DNA of 64,000 bases. Source: Phlebopus portentosus (lineage: Eukaryota > Basidiomycota > Agaricomycetes > Boletales > Boletinellaceae). Position numbers and translations under genes: made by a program. Below are positions 37,399-48,678 of the stretch, one piece after another. How positions within the stretch are numbered: position 1 is the stretch's first letter; the number at the start of each line of letters is the position of its first letter. Below the pieces are notes generated by a model. The model had not been told where the DNA came from. It saw only the letters and a program-made list of their open reading frames with translations, and did no database searches. Where the stretch lies: NCBI GenBank assembly GCA_037892935.1, contig JAYXKI010000001.1:2914001-2978000 (forward strand). The letters are read 5' to 3'.

Positions 37399-38695
37399 AT
37401 GGATCCGGCGTTGTACAGAGACTTCAAGGCATCTAGAGGCTTCACCTATCACTATTATTTCTCTCCTCCCAAGGATTCAACTAAGCGCACCATTTTGTTC
37501 TGTCATGGCTTTCCTTCATCATCCTATGATTGGCATCCTCAGGTTAGTTTCTTCAAGAAAGAAGGATATGGTCTTATTGTCCCGGAGTGAGTTGTCGAAC
37601 TTGGTCATCTGCGGAGTTAGTCACGACTAATCCCGCTCCAATGCTTAGTTTGCTGGGATTTGGAGGAACGGATAAACCTACAACAGCCGAGACATACAAA
37701 ATGAGCTTCATGGTCCAAGATATAATCGATATTCTCGAACATGAGAGGCTCACCAACATAATCGGCATTGCGCATGACTGGCAAGTCTAGCTCCTGTTGT
37801 CAGACGACGTCTGCTCATCGATCTTGTAGGGGCGCAGTACTGCTTTCACGACTTGCCTATTATCACCCAGAGTACTTCGCAGGTTTTGCTTTCCTCGGAG
37901 TTTTTATGCCACCAAATCCGGAGTTTGAATTCAAGAAGGCGCTCGAATCTACAGAGAAGATTTACGGATACACCCTTTTCGGATACTGGGAATTCTTTTC
38001 GTCCGATGACGCTCCAAAAATCATCGAGGAACATGTACGTTATGGCTTCGCAGCTTGTCTCATGTGCTCCTGGGGTCAATTTTCTCGGAAAGATAGATTC
38101 GTTTTACAGCCTGATATTCCCTTCCGATCCGTTGTATTGGAAGGAACACTTTGCACCTCTTGGAAAGGCTAGGGCATGGGTGGAATCAAATAGGATTGAG
38201 AAAAGGGTGCCTTACTTCACTGACGAGGTAATCGGACATTTTGTTCCAAAGTTTACGTTGAATAATCATTACATTTGGTAGGAATGGCGGCAACACCAGA
38301 AGAATATTTTACAAGGTGGATTTGCTTCCGCACTGTGTTGGTACAAGTCGATGGTTCATGATCACACCCCAGCTGAAGAACGAAGTAAGTTTTCTTTTTT
38401 CATCCGAGATCCGCCATAGGCGCTTAGTGAGTGCCGACCATCATTTTCAGACATGAAGATCGATCCGAACAGAATAGTCATAAAAGCACCCGTCCTCTTC
38501 GGGGCGGCGCTGCATGATTACATCTGTCTTCCGGATGTCGGGAAGGCAGTCACCCGGCAGTTCTGTCCGAATGCGAGAATCGTGGACTTTGAAACGGACC
38601 ATTGGATAAATTTGGCTGCTCGTGATCCAGTGAACAAGGAGCTGCTGGACTGGATTAAAGGCGATATTGAAAAAAACGCACAGGAGCGTTTGTAG
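37399..38695 (+). CDS. Epoxide-hydrolase-like alpha/beta hydrolase, copy 1
   Basis: Exons 37399..37586, 37649..37780, 37830..38034, 38093..38227, 38282..38384, 38451..38695; 335 residues. It starts MDPALYRDFKASRG like its neighbour. The alpha/beta-hydrolase signals are HGFPSSSYDW (oxyanion HGFP), GFGGTDKP, and the nucleophile region AHDWGAVLLSRLAYYHPE, where the Asp of HDWG would attack the epoxide. The C-terminal ETDHWINL supplies the catalytic His. Epoxide hydrolases of this type open epoxides of fatty acids or xenobiotics; the substrate is unknown. Intron 2 (37781-37829) starts GCAAGT, a GC-AG intron, splitting the Trp codon of HDWG. Intron 5 has a normal GT donor. Confidence 0.92.
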
Positions 38696-39201
38696 ATGGC
38701 AATGTTCAAATCCGGGAGCGCAACAAACAACGGAGTGGATCGCCTACAACCACATCTCAATTTTAGCATGTACCAATAGAATTGGCTGTTCTGACTCTAT
38801 GTAAATCCAGAATTGATCAGGAAGACTATGAAGCACCAATGGTATCTCAAACTTCGGAGAAAGAAGTTTTGAGGGCTAACATAACCTGATTCCTTTCATT
38901 CTCCGTGTTCTTTTGACGAATCTAGACACGGCTCCACCTGTTTTGGGAGAACCAATCAAATCCAACATCCAGAAACGGAACCGGCTTCTTGACCGAGCAT
39001 TGTCTCTGGGTTTCCAGCGCGCCTCGTGCATGCCCCACGCAAATCTACTCGGACTATACCTCGCACCGTGTCAGACCACGCGCCGCCACAGTCATTACCT
39101 GAGGTATTTATCAGTGGGGTCGCAAAAACGGTCCAGGAAGATTCCGACCAATCTCCCATCTGCAACGAAGCTAACAGTGTTATCGAAAGCGAAGCTATAG
39201 T
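38696..39201. other. Intergenic region between tandem hydrolase genes
   Basis: This 506-bp spacer separates the two paralogues. I found no remnant of a third copy. It has a reading frame of ~95 codons on the plus strand from 38913, but it does not resemble any protein. It presumably carries the promoter of copy 2. Confidence 0.4.
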
Positions 39202-40471
39202 ATGGATCCTAGAGAATACAAGGATTTCAAAACAAGTCGAGGATATTCTTACCATTACTTTTATGCTGCGCCCCAAGGCGAAAAGCTTACGCTTATCCTC
39301 CTCCATGGCTTCCCGACGATGTCACTGGATTGGGCGACTATAGTCCCTTCCTTCAAGAAGGAGGGTTATGGACTCATCGTTCCAGACCTGCTTGGTGAGT
39401 GAAGATGTTTTGCCTATCATACGCAATTAGCGTACTGAATCTGAATCAGGCTACGGCGGGACGGACAAACCTACCGATCCAAAGGAATATCGATTGAAAC
39501 TAATGGCGGAAGACATCATAGAAATTATCGAAGCTGAGAAAACCAGGAAGGTTATTTCCATCGCCCATGACTGGTGAGCGAGTCGATTGATCCGTCGTTT
39601 CATCCTTTGTTTGATGCTCGTCTGTATTGCGTTTTCGATAGGGGCTGCGGGTTGAACTCCCGCATCGCGAACTATTTTCAGGATCGATTTGAAGCGTTTG
39701 CTTTCCTTTCTATCGCTTACTTTCCTCCGATCCCCGACGGACTCCAGATCGATGCGATCAACGATGTGAGTGAAAAGATGTATGGATACAGGTACCTCGG
39801 CTACTGGAGATTCTTTGAGAGAGACGATGCTTCTGAGATAATAGAAGCGCATGTCAGTTCATCATTTTTTGCTAAACCCAGTAGTACTGCTCTTACTGTC
39901 ATCCAAGCTTGACTCATTCCAATGTCTCGGATATGCCAAAGATCCTAAAGTTCTTCGCCACAACTTTTGCCACGAAGGTCAACTGTACAAGTGGCTGATA
40001 ACGGATCAGAAAACAGAGATTGCGCCTTATGTACCGCAAGAGGTGAGAGGAATGCATATCAAAGGAAGAGGATATTCACTTTTATACCTATGTCTAGGCG
40101 ATAGCACTCGGCACGGAGTTGGCAAAGAAATATGGTTTCAAGGCGCCTCTATGCTGGTACAAAGCTGTTCTGCTTGGACATGTTCCAAAGGATGACGCAG
40201 GCAAGTGTCACCATCAGTTATTACGTTTCTCAATTAGGCCAACTTTATTTCAGAATTATCCAAGGAGGCCTATATCATTAAGAAACCAGTCTTCTTTGGA
40301 GCAACGCTTCAAGATCCAACGGGTCCGGTAGAGCTCATGAAGGCGACTATGGGTGTTTATTCACCGAAGCTGAAAGTGGCGAACTTCGACACGGGCCATT
40401 GGTTGCTTATGGAAGCACCAGAAAAGACTATCGAGGAGCTGCTGAAATGGCTGCAGAGCCTGGGCTATTGA
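39202..40471 (+). CDS. Epoxide-hydrolase-like alpha/beta hydrolase, copy 2
   Basis: Exons 39202..39394, 39450..39573, 39642..39852, 39908..40042, 40098..40200, 40254..40471; 327 residues. It is a tandem paralogue of the preceding gene (MDPREYKDFKTSRG start, LHGFPTMSLDW, GYGGTDKP, HDWGCGLNSRIANY, DTGHWLLME). The Asp of HDWG and the His of GHW are the expected catalytic residues. Identity to copy 1 is moderate and uneven, so the duplication is not recent. Introns 2-5 lie at corresponding places in both copies; intron 1 is displaced by 8 nt. Here intron 5 (40201-40253) has the GCAAGT donor while intron 2 has GTGAGC, the reverse of copy 1. Confidence 0.91.
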
Positions 40472-40658
40472 GCGTGGTCAATAAAGCAGAGGCATGAACA
40501 GATTATATATATGTAGAATTCACCTTCCGATTTTGAATTTTGATTCCGTGGCTGTATGCGGTTCCGATTGCGATTCCCAAAATGCATCCAATGACATTTC
40601 CGAGCTGACATAAACTATGGGAAAGTAGTAATATTACGAACACCAAGTAATTTCCATA

Positions 40659-40788
40659 CACACCGGGCAAAAACTCATTCCGAACCCTTAGAAATTTTGA
40701 TCGGAACGGGTGAGCTCTCATCTGATTGGCTCTTTTTCCATTTTGGGTAACATTTTCATGGCTTGGAAATGAGTTTTTGCCCGGTGTG
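40659..40788. mobile_element. MITE-like element with perfect 21-bp terminal inverted repeats
   Basis: A 130-bp segment is bounded by perfect 21-bp inverted repeats: 40659-40679 (begins CACACCGGGCAAAAAC) and its exact reverse complement at 40768-40788. The interior (~88 bp) has no coding capacity. Both ends are flanked by ATA (40656-40658 and 40789-40791), a possible 3-bp target duplication. Shorter matching arms outside the repeats (CGAACAC at 40637-40643 and GTGTTCG at 40807-40813) hint that an older, imperfect inverted repeat may extend to about 40631-40816. The structure fits a non-autonomous DNA transposon; a stable RNA hairpin or 3' element is an alternative. No other copy was noticed in this window. 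Confidence 0.6.
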
Positions 40789-41122
40789 ATATGAGCTGAA
40801 TAATAGTGTTCGAATATACTGTATATGACTAACTTCAGTCAATATTAATGCACGAGGAGAGGAGGTAAATAACCACGTCGGATGCATCGGATGACGAATC
40901 GCTGGTGACGAATAAAAACGCCGATCCTCCTAGTAAGATAAACCGTCGATCAGAAAATTTCGCTGCGTAGCACGAAGACAGTCAGCATCCACCGAAGCTC
41001 ATAATCCGCCGACATTGTTTGAAAAACAAAAGGCGACAGAATATATCTGACAGGAAATATATTATGGTACAGATCCGAGGCATAAGGAAAAGCTTTCACA
41101 GCTCTCCAGTATCTTGATCGGC
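40789..41122. other. Intergenic remainder beyond the inverted-repeat element
   Basis: AT-rich sequence between the inverted-repeat element and the WRAP73 stop codon at 41123. No coding or RNA signal is supported. It is the 3' flank of two convergent genes. Confidence 0.35.
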
Positions 41123-43056
41123 CTACTCAACTTCGAAAGCACAGCAGAATATATCTTTGTCTAGAAGAAGGAGACCCTTTCCATCTGGAGCCCACTGGAC
41201 GTTTCTTAGTTGAAAATTCTCTGCACAATGCAAACACCATCAAAATCGGCACTTTCGCTAGCACAAGAGGTGATGAAAAAGCTTACTTGCCGGGATACCA
41301 ATGCACTCGGCAATCTCCTCCTCACCATCGACGTCATCATCTGAGGACCATTCGTTACTCCACATATACATGCCTCCAGTACTGCAGCAAAGCACAAGCG
41401 TTCCGGGACGCACGGGATTCCAGCGTGCTTGTGTGATTGGCATAGAGTGTAGAAGTACACTGCGTAATCTTGGCCGGAATCGCTCTGAAGGTGAAGGGAA
41501 TGAGTAAATAAATAAACCGGAAGGACATGAGTCTATAATGAGTCGATGTTAGCAGAGGAACGCAAACATGGCGACAAGAAAGACGACCATAACGAGCCAG
41601 CAGAAGACTCCCGTCTACATTCCAGTCAAGTTGCGCAAGGCCACTTTTCGGGTATGCTTTTGAAGCATCAGCTCTATTGGTTGGGACGAATTGCATTCCT
41701 TGCGGTCGCTCGTCTGACCCGTTCCGTTAGTTTTGCACAGGTTGACTGAGATATATTGCGCACAGGACAAATAACCACGGCCCAATGTGGCTTCAATCCA
41801 ATTCAAAGGTTCTCGCCAGACAGTCTTTGGTAAAGGAAAGTTCTGAGCTACATTATACTTAACGAAGGGAAATCGACTCACCACCTCAGATGGTATACGG
41901 TTGGATAACTCTAGTGTTGCAACGCACGACCAGCTCAGGCCGTCTAGAAGGTAGATCTGTGTCCCTGTGAGTAGATTAAGTCCGATTATAACAGTAAAGT
42001 ACATTACTTTATCGGTAAAACCGCCGACAGCTAGAAACGAGCCAGACGGGTGCCAGGACACGCAACGAATGCCGAGACCGGGATCAGGATCGGGGGTAAA
42101 TGTTGACAATAACGTGCCGGTCAGTGTCAAGATACACAGCTTGAACTGTAAATTGAATCTATGAATCTAGTGTGGCCTCGAACATGGAATGCCCTAACCT
42201 CGAAGGGACCCTCCCATACTGCTACATGCTTCCCTGTCGGAGAGATGGACAAAGATGCTAATGACGACGTCGGAACTGCATAATGCTGAAACTGAGTTCA
42301 TAAATCGCGATAGTCAGACCAAACAGACAATTGCACCCGAGCTTGCTTGTAAGAATCTCCCGCGTCATAAACACCTAGCATATCTTTTGATTTATGTCGT
42401 TCGGCGAGGACAAGATAGCGACCATCACGCCGGAATGCGTAGCCTGAAGAATAATAATACAGTGGATGGATGGATGGATTTGAACCAGACATAAGCTGGA
42501 TCACCATACCTCGGTCTGGATACTTCGGAAATTGAATATGCCATGCTGCGCCGGTGAGCAGAGACCATACAGTAACACGGAGCTGAAAAGAAAGGTGAAT
42601 CATTCGATACGAAAACGAGGACGACGTAGTACATACACCCCATTCCGAGAAGCAAAGAATATGACGGCCATCCGGAGCCCATTCAGCTCTGACCAGGCCC
42701 TCAATACCGGCTTCAATCCGGGCAGACCAGTCTTCGTCACGCATTTTGAAGACAGTAACGATGCCGTGCCGAGTAGATGCCGCAAGTAAAAACTCTGAGT
42801 CCGCGGCCCATCCGATATGGCTTATTAATGCGGGCTCCGAAGATGGCTGTCCGATGGGAGAGTGTTTGATGGAACCTGTGGCTAGAGCAAGATTCGTAGA
42901 TGAGGGGCCCGCTTCGACAACCCAAGCACGCGTAATCCGGAAGGTGTCTGAACGTCGGACGATGAGGCGATCGTTGACTACGTTCGCAATCCAATGTGCA
43001 CCGTTGCTAAAGGCGACGAGACCGTTGGATTGTTGAAAGAGCTCGGTGTAATCCAT
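41123..43056 (-). CDS. WRAP73/WDR8-type WD40 protein
   Basis: Exons 43056..42637, 42582..42510, 42443..42337, 42285..42199, 42145..42008, 41956..41882, 41824..41764, 41713..41588, 41532..41287, 41220..41123; 476 residues, the usual length. It begins MDYTELFQQSNGLVAFS and shows HIGWAADSEFLLAAS, EWAPDGRHILCFSEWGLRVTVWSL, FRRDGRYLVLAERHKSKD, HVAVWEGPFEFK and CVSWHPSGSFLAVGGFTDK, matching the family along its length. WDR8 acts at spindle poles or centrosomes in microtubule anchoring. Two introns (42007-41957, 51 nt; 41881-41825, 57 nt) are stopless multiples of three; the conserved frame supports removing them. A GGAT microsatellite sits in intron 2. Confidence 0.92.
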
Positions 43057-43367
43057 GATTGTTTCAAACAAAATCACTCACGCGAACCAAACGGAACAAT
43101 AATTGAACACGGTCACGTGCATATACCGATAATATCGCCGGACGCCGAGATAAGGGAGTCGGGATTAGACCGGCTACAGTAATCGGGTATAACAATTATA
43201 TTAATCATTATTATGTCTCGAAAGACCCATGGTCCAAAAATATGGTCATCACCTCCCAGTCATGAAGCCGGGAAAGATATATAGTCCGCACTTTCCGAGG
43301 CTTGGTATCCACTATTGGTGCTTTCCATTTCTTGTCCCTTGCTCCTCCTGCTCTTGCTCTTTTCGAT
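43057..43367. promoter_or_regulatory. Divergent intergenic region of WRAP73 and MFS genes
   Basis: This 311-bp spacer is transcribed outward on both sides. A TATA-like ATATATAG lies at about 43273-43281, roughly 90 bp before the MFS start, and is followed by a CT-rich leader. An AT-rich stretch covers 43185-43215. Confidence 0.5.
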
Positions 43368-45428
43368 ATGGAGACCATTTCCGCCACACCGACCATCGTT
43401 GAAGACCGTAGTGAATCTGGGAGCCTCAATGACCAATTCCAGCACCGCTTCTTCCCCGGCGCAGAAGAACAGAAGAAAGACCCGTACCTTGTCGAATTTG
43501 ATCCGGACGATCCTCTAGACCCTAAGGTGAGCAAAGTTGCTTCGCGGAGTATTTTTCGTCCATTCGTTACACCTCTTTGCTTAGAACTGGAGTCGTGCGT
43601 ATCGATGGTATCTCACGATACTTGGTGGTATGCTAGTTCTGAACGCGTTTGTTGCCGTTTTCTCTTTTTTATGTTGCGGTCCAATTCTGATCAGTTTCGA
43701 CAGAACATTCGCTTCGTCTGCGCCGTCAGGTATTGCTGGACAACTTATGGAGGATTTTCATATCTCTCAAGAAGTAGCAACTTTAACAATATCGCTCTTT
43801 GTTGCCGGTTACTGTGTCGGTCCTTTACTGTGGGCTCCTCTTTCGGAGGAGGTGAGTGCTTCCTGTAATTTTCTTATCAAAGATTTCGGCCTCATCGTGC
43901 ATCAGTATGGTCGCAGACCCGTGTTCCTTATTTCATTCGTTGTCTACACCGGTTTTCAAGTGGGCTGTGCACTGTCACAAAATACAGCCAGTATCATCAT
44001 ATTCCGACTTCTGGGAGGTACCTTTGCAGCCGCTCCTCTGACAAATAGCGGGTACGTTATTTTTTTCCGTCTTTTTAGTCGTTCGTATACTAACATTCTG
44101 TTTCAGGGCTGTCATATCTGACATGTAATTCTCCTTTAGATAAACTTTTTCTATGCAATTCTGATAGTTCTGTTTAGGTGGGACGCTGGTACTCGTGGCA
44201 AGGCCCTCGCTCTATTTACCCTCGCTCCATTCGCAGGTCCGTCACTTGGGCCTATCGTGGGTGGTTACATTACCACAGCTGGTGTCTCCTGGCGCTGGTT
44301 GTTCTGGGTCTTGACAATTTTTGCCGGACTTTGCACGGTTTTTATAGCTTTCACGCTACCAGAGACCTATGCGTAAGTACTGCGATATTCCAGTTTCGAC
44401 GCTCCGACTGACTATTGATTGCCCTTATCTACAAAGCCCGGTCATTATGATTTCAAAGGCAAAGGCTATGCGATTGCGAACCGACGATGACAATTACTAT
44501 GCTCCCAAAGAGAAAGAAGAGAAGAAGAGCTTCGTGAAGCGTCTTGAGCATACAGTTGCCCGCCCATTCAAGATTTTATTTCAGGAGCCGATGCTTATCG
44601 CTATCACGGTATACATGAGCGTAGGTATCCAGCCCAGTGACTTTACCTTTGTTACTCACAACCTCGATAGTTCGTGTACGGTTGCATTTACCTACTTTTC
44701 GAGGCATATCCGGCTGTGTTTCAGCAGGGTCACCATATGTCGGAGGGAGTCGTAGGCCTCATGTATCTTCCAGTCTTTTTCGGCGGGTGTTTGGGAGTCG
44801 TCGTATACCTCATTTTCTTCAATCCTCGGTATGAACGATTGATTGACCAGTACAAGCCGGCAATGATGCCACCAGAAGAGCGACTTGATATATCCATAAT
44901 CGCAGCTCCGATCTTCGCTGCTTCCTTCTTCTGGTTCGGTTGGACTTCATACCCGTCGATTTCGTTTTGGGCACCAATGCTTTCTGGACTGGGTATGGGC
45001 TTTTCTGTGGTGTTCATTTTTGTGAGTAACTTCTTTCAGGCTTTCGTTCAGCCTCAGTTCTAACATTTTGAGCAGTTGGCGCTCTTTAACTACATGATTG
45101 ATGCATACTTATTCGTCGCGGCATCTGCACTTGCTTCTAATACCGTCTTCCGGAGTTCGTTTGGTGCCGCCTTTCCTCTTTTCGCAAACCAAATGTACGA
45201 GGCATTAAATCCCCGTTGGGCTTCCACTTTGGTGGGTTGTGTCGCTTTGATCATGGTTCCCATACCTTTTGTTCTGAGAAGGTAAGCTCCCACCCCGTTT
45301 TCAGTTTTAGCTTGTCTGGTGACGTATATACATGCCTTTCTTTTAGATATGGAGAAAAGCTTCGGAAGCATTCTAAGCATGCACCCTCCCCACCTTCGAA
45401 GCTGAAGATCGAAGAGTCGAGCGTATAG
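43368..45428 (+). CDS. MFS transporter of the DHA1 (polyamine/drug:H+ antiporter) type
   Basis: Exons 43368..43526, 43585..43646, 43704..43851, 43906..44051, 44107..44124, 44178..44372, 44437..44620, 44671..45021, 45076..45281, 45347..45428; 516 residues. The N-tail ends PDDPLDPKNWSRAYRW, typical of fungal DHA1 proteins. About twelve membrane segments follow, with the motif-A-like YGRRPVF loop, GGTFAAAPLTNSGAVISDMW, and LGPIVGGYITT (antiporter motif C region). The central cytosolic loop is charged. Such proteins export drugs, polyamines or small organic molecules; the substrate cannot be told. Intron 2 (43647-43703, 57 nt, donor GTTTGT) is stopless and in frame, and an 18-nt exon follows intron 4. 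Confidence 0.93.
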
Positions 45429-46045
45429 CGACTTGTGGATTTCTTCAACTTTTCCGCTCCTTTGCATCTATCGAGCTTCGCGACGGAGCTGCTTTTGCAC
45501 AGATATAGAGTCACTTTGGACTTTTCGACAAGCGATACTATAATCTTCTGCTTGCATTTTTGATTTATCTTTACTGTAGCTAGTATTGCCCATAGACTCA
45601 TGCTTAGACTCATGCTTATGCTCCAACGCTGTGTAAATAATGTCTTTTAGTGTCTTTGATTTAACTTCAAATAAGAAACAACAACAACATAAATACTATC
45701 TGTTATTTCTGCAATCTTACCAGCGAGACTGAACAGCTGAGCCAATTGACTGAAAGCGTGCACAATTTCTCACAACGCGGGTAGATAGATCACCGCTGCC
45801 GCGCGCGTGAGTCGAGCAAGCATGTGCCTCTGCCTCAGTAGCTTGTCTCCCTCCCAGGCCCAGGCAGATATACATATAGATGTTGCACATGTACTCACGA
45901 GCGTACCTTGTCTGTCCTGAACGTCCAGGTCAAAGGCAACTGAACGGTTTACCAGGTCTAGGCGAGTAATATGCATTTTGTATGTGTTCAAGAGTCGATT
46001 TCTAAATTACCGCCTGTAGATTCAATTCTAAAGTGGCCTAGATAA
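45429..46045. other. Intergenic region between MFS and gamma-glutamyltranspeptidase genes
   Basis: This is 617 bp without a supported gene. An AT-rich stretch with a direct repeat of AGACTCATGCTT (two copies at ~45596-45619) lies in the 3' flank of the transporter. A weak minus-strand frame of 73 codons at 45770-45991 shows no protein resemblance. Confidence 0.4.
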
Positions 46046-48570
46046 ATGTCTTATCCAAGGAAAATTGACTGGGAAAAGGTTGATCAGCCTGAGCTCGTCC
46101 TTCAGAGATTTCCTAGTCGAAGGTCTCAAGTATATGGGACCAAGGGTGTCGTCGCAGCCTCTCAGCCTCTCGCTGTTGAAGCCGGATTGGAAATTCTAAG
46201 GAAAGGTGGAAATGCTGGTACGCCATCTGTCTATGAACGATTGATTGCGCTCCGACCAGGAACTGAGAAATGGATTTCGCAGCTGATGCTGCAGTAGCTA
46301 CTTCAGCAGCACTCAATGTTACTGAGCCGAGCTGTTGTGGTATTGGAGGGTATATGATTCAGTAACGTCATTTATCCATGCTAATGCCAGCCAAACTTAG
46401 AGATGCCTTCTGTTTGTTCTACGATGCAAAGACCAAACAAGTGAAGGCCCTCAATGGATCAGGGCATTCACCTCAAAAACTGTCTATAGACTATGTACGC
46501 TCGCGTGGCATCACAGGTCATTTCATCCCCTTGACAGACCTGAACTGTGTTACTGTGCCTGGAGCGGCAGCAGCTTGGGTCGATACGATCCAAAAGTTCG
46601 GAAGTGGAAATCTGACTGTTGCTCATGTGCTTGAGCCAGCAATCCGTTTAGCTGAGGAAGGGTAAGTTGGATAACACACCACTGACCCGATTCATCAATG
46701 AATTTTTTTAGCGTCCCAGTTTCTGAGATACATAGCCACGCAGTAAGTACTCAAAAACCACTGATCTTCAGCTAAGCACTGATAGCTGGGACTTTCTTAG
46801 TGGCAGCGTTCAGAGTCACTCATCAAGCATGCATCTCCAGATGCAGACGCCATGCTTCTCAATGGCAGAGCTCCCCTTCCAGGACAGATCATGACATTCT
46901 CTGATCTCGCCAAAACGTTCCGATCTATCGCCGACAATGGCAAAAATGGATTTTACAAAGGCCGCATAGCAGAAGCCATCGTAGAACTAATACAAAGCAA
47001 GGGAGGTGTTATGGAGCTTGAGGACCTAGCAAAGCATGAGACGACGTTTGTTGAGCCGATAAGCTATACCTACGGTGGTGAAGTTACTGTCTATGAAGTG
47101 CGTATAAGCCGAGGATCGTTGATAGAGCGGGACTTACAGTGCATTCTCAGTGTCCTCCGAACGGCCAAGGTTAGTGAGCCGAGGATTAGAAAAATACTTG
47201 GACCACTTGCTCAATAGCGAAAGTACCTTTCAGGCATTACAGCACTTTTGGCTCTTGGGATCATTGACAATATCCAGGAGTTGGGAATTACGAAGCCGGT
47301 ACAGGACATGCGACATAACTCCGCCGAATATCTTCATCTGCTCGTCGAGTCCTTGAGGTGAAGTCCTTTCCAGTGTTCCGGGCAGCTTCGTTGACGAACA
47401 TGGACCCTTCAGACTAGCCTTCGCAGATAGTCAATATTACGTGACGGACCCTGACTTCAACCACATACCCGTGAAGGAGTTATTGAGCAAGGTTTGTTGT
47501 CCGATAAGAAGACTACCTTGCCATCTGTATCTCATCCGGTCTTCTAGGAATACTTGACATCTCGAGCGAAATTGTTTGATCCCTCAAAGACAAATCCAAG
47601 AGTTGTCCATGTGAGTTGACGGGACCAATACTTCAAGCTATTACTCAGATGACCTCCAGGGAAATCCGACGAATTCATCTGACACCGTGTACTTTTCTGG
47701 TACGTCTGTTTCCTATCTATCCTGAAGAAGTTCCTACAAGCATAGGCAATAGTCGTGGATCAGTGGGGAAACGCATGTAGTTACATCCAAAGCAACTATG
47801 CTGGTCAGTTCAGTAATCCCGTAAAAACCTCGTACTACTGACGTGGAGATGCGTAGGGTTTGGCACGGCAGGTTAGGAATATCAATCAGGAGATCCATTT
47901 CAAGAGCTAAAATGCATGTCCGCAGCTATTCCCAAGGGCTGCGGCTTCACGTTACAGAACCGGGGCTCGGGTTTTGTGCTTCAGGAGGGTCATCCAAATG
48001 CGCTCCAAGTTAGTCTCTACATTGAGATAATGTGATTGCCTCAGTAAAGTTTCGCCAGGGTGGTAAGCGTCCCTATCATACTATCATACCAGCGATGGCG
48101 CTGCGCGGCGATGAGCTATTCCTTTCTTATGGAGTGATGGGAGGGTTCATGCAGCCCCAAGGACATGTCCAAGTACTCTTGAATATGCTTCGCGGATTCA
48201 CGGCACAGGCAGCCCTTGACGCACCTCGTTTTTGCATCTCCGCCGGGTCGCCAGATTCCGAAGTTCGAGGTTCGGCGGAGAAGGCTGGAGACATCAACAG
48301 CGAGGTCTACTTTGAAGAGGGTATTCCACAGTCGGTTGTGGAGAGACTGCGAGGTGAGCTCAGGCCTGCGAAGAATGTAGTTTTTCTGATCGGGATCGTA
48401 TCTCTTCTGAAGAAATGGGCCACGATGCTTGGACAGTGAAGGACTTCCAGAGGGGGATGATGGGACGCGGCCAAGTCATCCAGAGAATTGTCGATAAAGG
48501 CACTGGACATAGTGTATGGGCGGCTGGATCAGATCCTCGTGCAGACGGACATGCCGCGGCACAAATTTAG
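46046..48570 (+). CDS. Gamma-glutamyltranspeptidase family protein
   Basis: Fifteen exons: 46046..46217, 46283..46349, 46401..46661, 46712..46742, 46801..47097, 47151..47169, 47234..47357, 47413..47491, 47548..47610, 47660..47699, 47753..47803, 47857..47871, 47926..48008, 48059..48353, 48413..48570; 584 residues. Ntn-hydrolase blocks are clear: [88 protein letters not shown] and [10 protein letters not shown]. The Thr of [11 protein letters not shown] is at the autoprocessing and nucleophile position. No signal peptide is visible, so it resembles the cytosolic YwrD/fungal-type subgroup more than the secreted enzyme. It would transfer or hydrolyse gamma-glutamyl groups of glutathione or related compounds. 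Exons of 15 and 19 nt occur. Confidence 0.93.
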
Positions 48571-48678
48571 TTCTTTCGCGTCTCTTTCTTGGTTAAATAA
48601 ATGAGTGCCTAGTAACATAGCAGATTGTGTATGCAGGAATTGGTGATGGTCTATTGTAGTGTTGTGTCCGGTGATCAG

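Noticed and set aside
38913..39200. Plus-strand frame of 95 codons between the hydrolase copies
   Set aside because: No hydrolase residues or motifs; not a remnant of a third copy.
42465..42495. GGTTCAAATCC-like tRNA B-box on the minus strand
   Set aside because: The flanking bases do not form a T stem, no A box or acceptor stem exists, and it lies in a WRAP73 intron beside a GGAT microsatellite.
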